A stretch of 64,000 nucleotides of DNA, taken from positions 930,001-994,000 of the forward strand of contig JAYWVB010000003.1 of NCBI GenBank assembly GCA_039881045.1, given 5' to 3'. Below, one piece after another: positions 32,346-41,389 of the stretch; position 1 is the stretch's first letter, and each line of letters begins with the position of its first letter. The stretch comes from Chaetomium olivaceum. Lineage: Eukaryota > Ascomycota > Sordariomycetes > Sordariales > Chaetomiaceae. Below the pieces are notes generated by a model, which saw only the letters and a list, made by a program, of their open reading frames with translations, was not told the DNA's origin and ran no database searches. Both the position numbers and the translations under genes were made by a program.

Positions 32346-33956
32346 ATGGCTACGCTCGTCGAAACCCTGACCGCCTCAGGGGGTGCCGAGTCACCTGGTC
32401 AACCCCCCTTTTTCCCCGCCCGAGATTTCAACGTAATGAAGAGCTGACATGAATGACCAGGCTTCGTAAACGATCTCATCAAGCAGCTATGGCCAAACAT
32501 GGCTGTCGCTGTGGCTCGAACGATCAAGGGGATTGCGGAGCCCATGTTCGCAACGATGCTACCCTCGCCCCTCAACTCGCTACGTTTCCTAAAGATCGAT
32601 CTGGGACAAGTTCCCATTCACGTCGAGAACATCGACGTCCACAAGGCCGACAGTGAGGGCATCAAGCTAGACCTGGATCTCCTTTGGGATGGTGTTTGCG
32701 ACATTGAGTTGGATGGGAACATGGTGCCCAAGCTTGTGAGTCGTGATTTACTCAGGGTCCAACCGATGATTCCACTGATTCCACCTATGCTAACACCACC
32801 TTAGGGAGTCGAGCACGTCAAGCTTCGCGGGCGACTATCAGTTCTATTGTGCCCGTTGACGAACGTCCTCCCTGTGTAAGTTGCCAGTCTAACCCTCCGC
32901 CCCCCTTTGCCTCAACGCTAGCTAACAGACCTCCAGGTCGGCGCTCTCCAAATATCCTTCATCAACAAACCCTCCCTCAAAATGACCTACACCGATGCCG
33001 CCAGCGTCGCCAGCCTCGGCCTCATCGATAACGCCCTACGCAAGGTGGTCCTGAGCATCATCTCCTCCATGGCCGTCCTCCCCAACCGGTTCCTGGTCAA
33101 GCTCGACCCGGCCAACGATTTCTTCAAGACCTACCAACACCCGCTCGGTGTGCTGCGGCTGACCATCGAGTCGGGCTCCAGTTTTGGCGAGGAGCTCGGC
33201 CAGACGCGCAACTTCCTCAAGAAGCTGGTTCACGACGTGCCCGACTGCTTCGTCGACGTCAATGTGGCCGGCGGCGCCGCGTGGCGCACCCAGACGGTCA
33301 AGAACAACCACCACCCGGAGTGGAACGAGACGCAGGATTTCTTGGTTGCCGACCACGACCAGGCCGTGGAGGTGGACGTCAAGGACGATGATACCGCGAG
33401 CGACGACGACATCGGCGCCGCCGCCACCACCGTCAAGCAGTTGTTGCTTGCCGGCGGCCGGCAGGAGCTCAAGCTGGTGCACAAGGAACAGGAGACGGAC
33501 GGGAAGCTGGCGCTCAGCGGGAAGTTCCACCATTTTGTGGCTGACCCTGCGAGCCTCTCGGGCACGGAGCCCGGGGTGCTCGGGCTGGTCAGCGTGCTTG
33601 TGGCGTCCGCCCGGGGCATCAAGGGCCACCGCGAGGAGCTGAAACCGAGCGTCAAGGTGGAGTGGGGCGGTCAGGTCTTCAGGACTGGGATCAAGTCGGA
33701 TGCGCCTGGCACGGATATCGAGAACCCGTCGTTTGACCAGGCGTTCCAGTTCCCCGTCAAAGCGGGCATGGTCAGTGGTGGTGCACCAGTCAAGCTTACG
33801 ATGATGGATGGGGAAAACGAGACCGGGTCGGTTGAGGTGGAGCTCCAGGAGGTGCTCGCCGCGGAAGGCTTGAAGTTGGAGAAAGGGTTTGAGATTGGGA
33901 ACGGTGTCACGGTGCGTGCTGGAATCTGGCTAAGGGGAACAAAGCTTGCGGAGTAG
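32346..33956 (+). CDS. SMP and C2 domain lipid-transfer-like protein (tricalbin/extended-synaptotagmin-like)
   Basis: Four exons (32346-32397, 32461-32735, 32805-32873, 32937-33956) give about 471 aa. Residues ~18-195 look like an SMP lipid-transfer domain: FVNDLIKQLWPNM, EPMFATML, LRFLKIDLGQVPIHVENI and QISFINKPSLKM. Two C2-like domains follow at about 215-330 (VNVAGGAAWRTQTV, NPEWNET-like HHPEWNETQDF) and 340-460. Tricalbins tether ER to plasma membrane and move lipids (family knowledge). Unlike them, this protein shows no N-terminal membrane hairpin; the first 17 residues are polar. The donor of intron 3 reads GTGTAA, chosen because it alone keeps the frame, so that junction is the weakest. 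Membrane contact-site function is inference. Confidence 0.75.
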
Positions 33957-35503
33957 TTGATAGCCTGAGCGCCCCGTCGTACATGCATCTCCATTACTAC
34001 ATACCTCGAATCCGGTCTTGTTTCATAGTCTTCCACGTGCATGGATGGGCCGAGACCTGTCCAGCTCTGGAGGATTGACTAGTCGACGTATGTTGCCGAT
34101 AGGAAGGGGCTTAACCTGTAGCCGGGTTTGCGAGTGGTGAGCCCGCCTGCGGGTGGGGGTCGTGTGGTTGGTTACCCCCTTAAGCAGATGATGCCGCGAC
34201 TGACAGCCCCATTCATGGAGCGGTCGCTCGAATGTGACGTGGCTTGGTGTTGGTGCCTAAACCACACACACACACAGAGAGAAGTCACAAACAGGCTGTC
34301 ATCGGGGTCGCGGTGTGCTAGATACTTTCTAGAGTACGACATGATAGGTAAGGTGCGTGCTGAGATATGGCCGAGGGAGGCAACTCGCGTTGTAGAGCAG
34401 TGACTCGGGCACCACTGGCGTGTAATGGACTTGCTTGTGGAAACTGGAGGACGGGGGAGCCGCTCACTGGGTGCCGGTCTGGTGCCGAGATATGAGGTAT
34501 TTGGTATGGGTAGGATGGCCCGGGGCTATTCAGGACGTTTCCCAGATTACCTCCGCGTTCGTGTTATTCCGAGTACCCCATTGTTCCCACACCCTTCACG
34601 GTTCATACTCTGATAAAGCCTTGGTCAGAAACTAAGTGGACCGCACCCTAGCAACAATACAAATAACTATCAGTGTTGCCACCTTGCGTGGCGCCGGGTT
34701 TGGTTGCTCTTCGTCGACGGCTGCTGGCGTGCGAGCGTGCCTGATCGCCCGGGTAGGGTTGATCCGCGGGTGGCGGTTTGGTGGATTCCACCGTTGACCT
34801 TGTGCACTGTGTACTTTGTATGTATATATGAAGTCCAGTGTTGTGGAGGGACATGCGATGTTGAAGCCCCGGGCTTGCCGATCGCATTTTGGCGTGTCCC
34901 TGGCGGCCATACCAAGTAATTGGGAGATGCAGGGGATACTTTGGCTTGCTTTTAAATGCACTAGTGTAATAACCGATCGTCGATCGACCCGCCAGCCAAG
35001 GGCTTGGTTGGGGGGGAGCAGCCCACACCTCCGCTCAGTTTGGGTTCAGCTCTCCTAACTATCGTGTAGTCATCGTCGTTTTGATAAGTACCTATGTAAA
35101 TCTGCGTCAAGAGGGGATCCGTTGTTGGATTGAAGTCTGCCTAGCACAGACCCAAATCAAGTGGAAGAGGATTTAGGTACTTAATTCGGTTTATCTATAG
35201 TTACTAGCGATTCGGTCTGGTAGACCTTTTCGTCTTGACATGGTGCGAGAACTTCTGCTGGTCAACTGGCGTTGCTCGCCCCTTGCAAGACCCTTGCCGT
35301 TCCGTTATTACGGATATTTTAGTTGAGTCGATCGACTCCAATGGCCCAGAAGCGCCGTGCCGTTGGTCTGCACACAAAACGCAGCAGGGCCGCCTTCCAT
35401 CAAGCGCGCCACGAGTTGTTCATCGTTCTGACACCCATAATCACCGCACTTTCCCGTTATTTTTGCCACAATTCCGGAAACCGCCAAGTATCGTGTCGGA
35501 ACC
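33957..35503. other. Intergenic, no gene seen
   Basis: This 1.5-kb gap lies between two plus-strand genes. A short CA microsatellite lies at about 34262-34275. The second half should include the promoter of the secreted-protein gene. Short ORFs have no recognisable content. Confidence 0.4.
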
Positions 35504-36482
35504 ATGGTATCCCTTCGCGCCCTCCTCACCGGTTTCGCGCTTATTGCCGCGCCCGTCACGGCAGCAGTAGGGTCTGTTGAAGTCGGAAAGGTCCTCAAAG
35601 ACCTTGACAGCGAAGTTGCCAGCCTCAAGCCCGTCGCCAGGAGCATCAACGCGGACAATGCTGCTTTGCTACCGCAGGGTGGGGGTCCCCTCCCGGTGAG
35701 TAATTGCTTGTGCCGCTTCCAGGACGTTGCTAACTGACCTCTCGTAGGTATTGCTGAGCGGCTTCTCCCGGATCATAAATGATTTCAAACTTATCACCAC
35801 AATTGTCATGGCGGGCGGACCCGCCAACTCTCGGACAGGGAGAATGTCCCGCGTCCACAATGCTACCGATGGACCCGACAGCACGCATGCCTCCAAGGCC
35901 TACACCCAGGTACGCCCGCCCCCGATCCTTGGTCATGTCTCTGCTAACGACTGCCAGTTTTTGCAACACACCGGGGACTTGTTGAAAACTTTGCGCGACA
36001 GGGCTCCCGCGCTCCAAGGAGTCCCCGTGGCCATCCAGCCCATGATCGATGCCATTAGCGAGCTCAGGGATGAGTACGAGGTGAGTAACATCTCCGTTGC
36101 CACGGCAGTGGGGCCTCCCAGTTCTCCGCATCCGTATGACATAAAACATGCTAAGTTGAAGCATGACTAGGGTATCGCAGGTTCCATCGAAAAGATAGAC
36201 GATGATGATAGCTTGTTTTCCGGAACCACCACCAACCCTTCTGATGAAGATGAGAGTTCCGATGAAGATGACAGTTCAGATGAAGATGAGAGTTCCGATG
36301 ATGAAGGTGACAGTTCCGAGGATGAAAATGAAGGATCCGACGATGACGAAGAAGAATCCGACGATGAAGATGAAGGACCCAAGCAGGCGTTCAGAAACAC
36401 CCGGGATATCTTGAATGCGGTTCTCATTGCGTACAAGAGCCTCCTTGGCAACGGCTGTGAGCAAGGGGCAGGTGTAATTTGA
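35504..36482 (+). CDS. Secreted HsbA-like protein with Ser/Asp/Glu repeat region
   Basis: Four exons (35504-35695, 35748-35909, 35958-36080, 36171-36482) give 262 aa with all junctions in phase 0. Residues 1-20 are a clear signal peptide (VSLRALLTGFALIAAPVTAA). Residues 21-160 form amphipathic helices with spaced leucines (VGKVLKDLDSEVASLKPVAR, FLQHTGDLLKTLRDRA, IQPMIDAISELRDEYE). This is the pattern of fungal hydrophobic-surface-binding-protein-A-like proteins. Residues ~180-225 are a highly acidic tract of SSDEDE-type repeats encoded by GATGA-rich DNA. Two cysteines at most are present. HsbA proteins bind hydrophobic surfaces and help recruit cutinases (family knowledge). The acidic insert is unusual for that family; the family call is moderate. 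Confidence 0.7.
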
Positions 36483-37325
36483 GCGCCGGAAACTTGATGC
36501 GACAATCCCCGGACCCGATATGATTCTCTACCGAGTTGAAGCATTGCCTGAGTCCCTCTTGGAATGGCGCAACGGGCACGAGCACAGGATGGATATGAAG
36601 AGTGAAGGATGTGAATTTGGAGGTCACCTAGTCTAGTAATTAATCAAACTGCCATGCACGTATGTTCAGGTACTCTCTGTTCTGTACGCGTTGTAACCTG
36701 GCCAATAGCCAGCTGTGGTCATCCCAACGCGCCACTGTTTCCAACGGTCTGTCACACTTAGGATGGAATAGCGCGAGTGATTGTATGGTATTCTGAGTGC
36801 CAGCACATTCCGGGTTACCTGAGAAGATCTCTGGTGATTGATGGGTTGAACTTTTTAGCATCAGGTGAAGAAAACATTAGCGTAAGGGGCACCGCACCGG
36901 CTTGTTGTGAGCATTTCCGTACGAAATATGTACCTCGCATTACTGTGTACGCACAATGCCACCTTCCCAGCTCACGGTCCGGCCCATCAGAGACAACCTA
37001 CTAATGTGCTCGATCTTTATCGGACCGGAGTAGCTTCCTCAACTCTGCTTAACTAAACAGCGGCACATGGAAAGGGGATCCCTTCAGTCAACCCCGGCTG
37101 CCGATCAGCTCGCTATCGGGCAATGAAGATCGCCGTGACAGTAGGACCCTTCGCACACGGAGGCGCAACCACAGTACACTATCATGATAACAACGAGCCT
37201 AGTTTGATACTATCTCTTGAAGCGGGCAGCTGGTGCCCTGTGCTCGAGCATCTACTCTTGCCACTTTATTAACAGCCCAACCAACATCTAGTCCTAGCCT
37301 CAGACCCAGCTCTGGTCCCTTCAGC
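36483..37325. other. Intergenic, no gene seen
   Basis: This 843-bp gap lies between the 3' ends of the secreted-protein gene and the broken carboxypeptidase gene. No coding signal, repeat or RNA gene is recognised. Confidence 0.4.
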
Positions 37326-38583
37326 TCAGTAACGATGCACAAACCCCAGCACGCGTCTCACCCCCGCCCACGCCTCCTCCGCCGTCCCCCGGATCTGCTT
37401 CTCCGGCAACCTGAACCCTGTCGCGCTTGCCCCCGTCCGTCCCCGCAGGCCCGGCCGCAGCTCGACCGTGTAGGCGTGGCCAGCGCCGAGGACCTCAAAC
37501 GCCCAGTCGGCGCTGTCGCCCGACGCCCGGTACGGCAGCAGCTCGCACGCCGCGCCGGCTCGGTAGGGGGTGCCGTGTGTCGCGCTCATGGCCGCGGCGA
37601 GCTCGTGGCCGAGCCAGCGCGTGGTGGAGAAGGGTGGGAGGTGCTTGTCGCAGGCATGGCTGTAGGCTGTGAGGGGTCAGGAAGGAAGCTTGGTTAGTGC
37701 GGGTTGCTGTGGTAGGAAGCAAAAGGTTTTGCTGAGGGGAAGTGGGTGGTGAGTACGGTACATGACTAGCTGCCCGAAGGCATGCCAGTCTATAAACAGT
37801 CGGATGCCTTGCCGGGCTTGGATGGATTCCAGTTTCCTCGTTAGCGCCGTCGTCTCGGGAGCGTCTAGTGCTTTCTCTCCACGGTATGTGCTCCGGCAGG
37901 GCCGGGTCGCGGCACCGCCTGTGCTGTTCCAATGGGCGTCCCAGTTGCGGTTGAGGTCGCGGCCTATGCAGGGGCTGCCTGGTTGTTTCTGTCGATTCTT
38001 GCGCCACATGCGGTTCACGGTTTGGCTGTGGACGAAGCCTGGGACGGGTCAGTCAGTGGGGTGAGGAAGGGGAATCGGAGGCATACCGTCCGGATTGACC
38101 ACGGGAAAGATATAGAAGTCGAATTTGTCAAGTGCATGTTTAACATCTTTATCGAGCTTGTACAGATGCAAAAGATTGTATGCAATGTACTCGGTTACCA
38201 TGGTACTGATCCATTCCCGTGCATGCATGGTGCCGAAGAAGACAACGGCAGGATTGACGCCTGGGCCTAATTTTCCGTAGAGATGAATGCCCTAGATATT
38301 TCTCTTCTCAAAGGATTTTCCGGCTGCAAAGACTGTTGACTGTGGAAGGTGTAGTTTCGAGAGGCTGTGGAGATACTCGACATGGGCTTGGTAGTCATGG
38401 TATTTGTCAAACCAAGATGGCAAAACGAGAGCTGGTAGTTTGATGTGAGCGCGAAACAAAACAATACAGGGCTCAGTATTGCTTACACTCATTTGCAGAA
38501 AAGCGGCGGGAGGCAGTAATCATGGGAGAACTGGAGATGGATACGCAGGGCCCGAAAAGGCTAAGGAATGCGAAGAGCCTCAT
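37326..38583 (-). pseudogene. M14 zinc carboxypeptidase interrupted by one in-frame TAG
   Basis: Four exons (38583-38487, 38431-38087, 38038-37757, 37666-37326) join in frame to 354 codons. A single TAG at 38292-38294 interrupts them. A signal peptide (MRLFAFLSLFGPCVSIS) starts the protein. The metallocarboxypeptidase site is otherwise complete: zinc ligands in HAREW and DWHAFGQL, NPDG, the substrate-binding IGRDLNRNW, VMYPYSHAC and the catalytic Glu in YTVELR. The stop falls inside the contiguous conserved block FEKRNI-stop-GIHLYG, where no intron fits. CAG at this codon would restore the protein. Members are secreted exopeptidases of the carboxypeptidase A/ECM14 type. Strain-specific loss, a sequencing error or stop readthrough could each explain it. 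Confidence 0.82.
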
Positions 38584-39145
38584 TTAGAAGTTAAATACTG
38601 GTAGTGAAGCGCTTAAAAGTAGATGTCCTAGTTCTGGGACCTCCAAGTGGCGCGGGCCCTACCTAGGTAGGTAGGTAGCTTTGTGTGGATGGCATTCCAT
38701 CTGTTGTTAGGAGGGAGGAGCAATGACTGCCTGGTCGTACCTGCAACCAGGTGTTCGAAACTACCTAGAAGCCAAGGGATGAGTGGAAACCGCTGGGGAG
38801 AGTAAGTTTTTGCAATACCCTTCCTTCGCTAATAAAACCGAGGAGGCTGATGCTTCATGCTTGTCCAGTTGCGTTGTTCGAACCTGGAGTGGCACCAACT
38901 GCCAGGGCTCTTCCCAACCCATCGCTGCCACCCAACGCTAGGATTACTTGTATGGTTCCGTGTCCGTGGTATGCTTGTAACGAATTCATACGCTCCGTGC
39001 GACTGTACTAGGGGAAACACTGGGATAAGGCATATTTCTCGCTTCGTTAAGGCGGCTTGGGAGTGAAATTAAAGTTCGACAAGAATTGGTTGGGTATAGG
39101 ATCGCAGCGTCTGCTTGTAGATAAGGCAGGGAGGGAAAGTACCTA
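38584..39145. other. Intergenic, no gene seen
   Basis: This 562-bp gap includes the carboxypeptidase promoter. A short TAGG/CCTA repeat cluster lies at about 38661-38681. No gene. Confidence 0.4.
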
Positions 39146-39560
39146 CTAAGCTCTGCCATGGATCCTGAAAACTGTACCTTGAAAGATGTCGCCCATACAC
39201 CATTCACCTGATGCACACCACGTGCCCGGTTGCCTGGTAATGATCACAGCTAGATCTTTTTGGGGAACCATTGTATCTAGGTGCTCAAATGTCGGTGCCA
39301 CTGATTCGGATGTGGATGGATCGCTTGCTAGCACTGGCTAGCATGTCGGGTTGCCCCTAATATGGGAGATAGCATGAACCTGGCCGGTGCAGCCATTGCC
39401 GTCAAACATGCTGATGTTGATGGCGTCCCGTTTTGCAATATTGCGAGCCTTTAGAGTGTCGCCGGACACGGGCAGGGGGACGGCGCCAGTACCTCACGCG
39501 CGCTGCCACGACCAGGGAAGCCGGGAAAACACCAGCGAGTTATTGGCTTTGGAATCATGA
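39146..39560 (-). pseudogene. Probable decayed small cysteine-containing secreted protein
   Basis: On the minus strand a frame reads VPLPVSGDTLKARN, then a KR site, NGCTGQVHAISHIRGNPTC, TAG (39338-39340) and a further ~60 residues with TWCASGEWC ending at 39146. The spaced cysteines and dibasic site suggest a small secreted protein. Upstream, an ATG near 39560 begins MIPKPI, and the following DNA read one frame over gives a signal-like run (LAGVFPASLVVAAR). At least one, probably two, frameshifts are therefore also needed. The TAG is again explicable from CAG. I do not recognise a family. The call rests on pattern only. Confidence 0.35.
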
Positions 39561-40213
39561 TGCTTGGAATGTTTGAGAGAATGGGGGCCGGTATGAAGGT
39601 TGTGGTGAGATTGATGATGGATTGGCACGTCGAAAGGCAGAGGGAGAAGGTGTCTTTTATAGACATCAACTTCAAGAGAAGCAGCCCTCCCAAAAAGACT
39701 TGTGGAAAGTTAAGACATATCCTCGAGGCGCCCAGCCCGGAGTTAGCGGATCCGAATCCCGGAGCAGCGCAGCCATCTGGGCCCCAGCGAGGTGGACATG
39801 TTACAAGTCTACTGACGCGGTGGATTTTGCACTGACGAACTATTAATGTGGTGAACTTTTGCACTGTTGGACGACTAGTATTGATGCGGAGCACGTGTGC
39901 AACGTCAACGTGATATGGATGCCCGTAACTTCACCAATGCACCATATGAGTTAGGAAAAGAACAGAAATAAAAACAGAACGGGCTATTCTTTCATTTTGA
40001 CATATTTTACTTTTTCTAAAAACACCAAAGACCCCTGGCCCCTCGGGTACTTCTCACTCGTATTGTATCTACCTTAAGTAGGTTGCTCTTTTTACCACCG
40101 TAAGCAGCCCAGCCGGGTACTCGTACCAATCTAGAACCTTGTCACATGTAGAACATCCCTTCATTCCCACCCCAACCTCCGCTCCAACCCAGGCAAGATG
40201 TCAGACCCCCAAA
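39561..40213. other. Intergenic, no gene seen
   Basis: This gap of about 650 bp holds no gene I can support. An AT-rich part (39960-40080) may be the 3' region of the HMG-box gene. Confidence 0.4.
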
Positions 40214-40999
40214 TTAGCAATTGCGGAGCGGCTCCAGCTTCAACAACCATTCTAGGAAGTCGTACGCCTCTGTCTCAGGGGTCAGGCACTCATCGTCGCT
40301 CGGGTCATTTTTTACTAGTTCGGGTGATAAGAGCGCAAAACCAATGTCATCGGGGCTGGTGGTAGCATCTACTGCAAGATTCCAGTTTGACGCGTTGTTA
40401 GGACGAAGCGTAGCGGGTTGGGGCGGTGCATCCGCATCCTGGCAAGCCCTGGGGACCATGCTTTCGTGACAGGTCCTCGTCGTCCCAGAACCACTTATCC
40501 GGCTGCTTCGGCTGAACTTCCACCCAGGGAACGCCTCATGGTGCTTCCGGTCATCAATATCTGATAAGACTTTGAATCTGTCCCGAACTTCATACGTCTC
40601 CATCTTCCAGCTCCGTCCGACAACACAAGAGTAGCTTTGCTGGTTTTCCGAGCGATTCTTGCAAAAGGCCTGGGCACGCTGGAGGTAACATTTGCGGTAG
40701 AGCAAAAAGCCGTTCAGAGGTCGCCTGATGCCCGACCTCTTAGCCTTCAGGCGTGTTTGGACTTCGGCATGCCGGGTTTCGACAGACCGGTTGACAAAGG
40801 ACTCAACGTCGGCTATTGGGATGTGCGCGAACTCAGGCAACTTGCTCAAGGGGCCTGGGAGACTATCGCGAACGTCCTTGATTTTTTTAATGAACATCCT
40901 GCTCCTTTCAGTTTGCCTCCGCCGTTTGACCCCATCATAGTAGACGAATTGGGGCTCGGCTAGGGGCTCGCTCTCTGGTGTAGGGACGGTTGACGACAT
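40214..40999 (-). CDS. HMG-box (MATA_HMG-like) DNA-binding protein
   Basis: A single exon encodes 261 aa. Residues ~91-165 match the HMG fold as found in mating-type-like proteins: RRPLNGFLLYRK at the start, SYSCVVGRSWKMET in the middle, and RDRFKVLSDIDDRKHHEAFPGWKFS at the end. That is the family pattern of RP-N-F-LYR, a conserved S-x-x-V/I-G-x-x-W, and a YP-x-W/Y end. The N-terminus has a basic KRRRQTERSR cluster. The C-terminus is acidic (SDDECLTPETE, DFLEWL) and could activate transcription. The start is ATG 40999, since the upstream codon 41005 is GTG. Neither SLA2 nor APN2, the usual mating-type neighbours, is seen, so this is unlikely to be the MAT locus. The closest role is sexual or developmental regulation (inference). 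Confidence 0.72.
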   Translation of the reverse strand: MSSTVPTPESEPLAEPQFVYYDGVKRRRQTERSRMFIKKIKDVRDSLPGPLSKLPEFAHIPIADVESFVNRSVETRHAEVQTRLKAKRSGIRRPLNGFLLYRKCYLQRAQAFCKNRSENQQSYSCVVGRSWKMETYEVRDRFKVLSDIDDRKHHEAFPGWKFSRSSRISGSGTTRTCHESMVPRACQDADAPPQPATLRPNNASNWNLAVDATTSPDDIGFALLSPELVKNDPSDDECLTPETEAYDFLEWLLKLEPLRNC

Positions 41000-41389
41000 C
41001 TTCACCGGGGATACGTTCCTGCGTCGTGGGGGGCACTAGTGAACGATTACTTTAGATGAAGGAGAGCGCAAAAACACAATACATTTATATACACTTTCTA
41101 AGCTTGTTGCAACATTTTATGGTCAACCTCTGAACAAGAGTATTGTCCGCATGAAATACACAATGGGTTTGTCCGGGCGGTGCTCCTTTGGACTATTGAC
41201 AAAAGTCTACTAGTTATAATGGACAAGAAATGCCAAACGGCGGCCCATAATCAATAAACCCTCTTTAATTGAGTACCTAATCAATAGATAATGCTCACGC
41301 TGGGGCATAGACTTGTATGAACCGAGAACCTACATATTGTATTGTGTGGTGTGTATATATTAGACAGGGCGTCTCTCCAGAGGTATCCC
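41000..41389. other. Intergenic, AT-rich
   Basis: This 390-bp AT-rich gap lies between two minus-strand regulators. It should hold the HMG-box promoter. No gene seen. Confidence 0.4.

Noticed and set aside
33036..33629. 197-codon minus-strand frame inside the SMP-C2 gene
   Set aside because: It is the antisense shadow of exon 4.
40214..40999. HMG-box gene as the mating-type locus
   Set aside because: SLA2 and APN2, which usually flank MAT in Sordariomycetes, are not nearby, and the box is divergent from MAT a-1.
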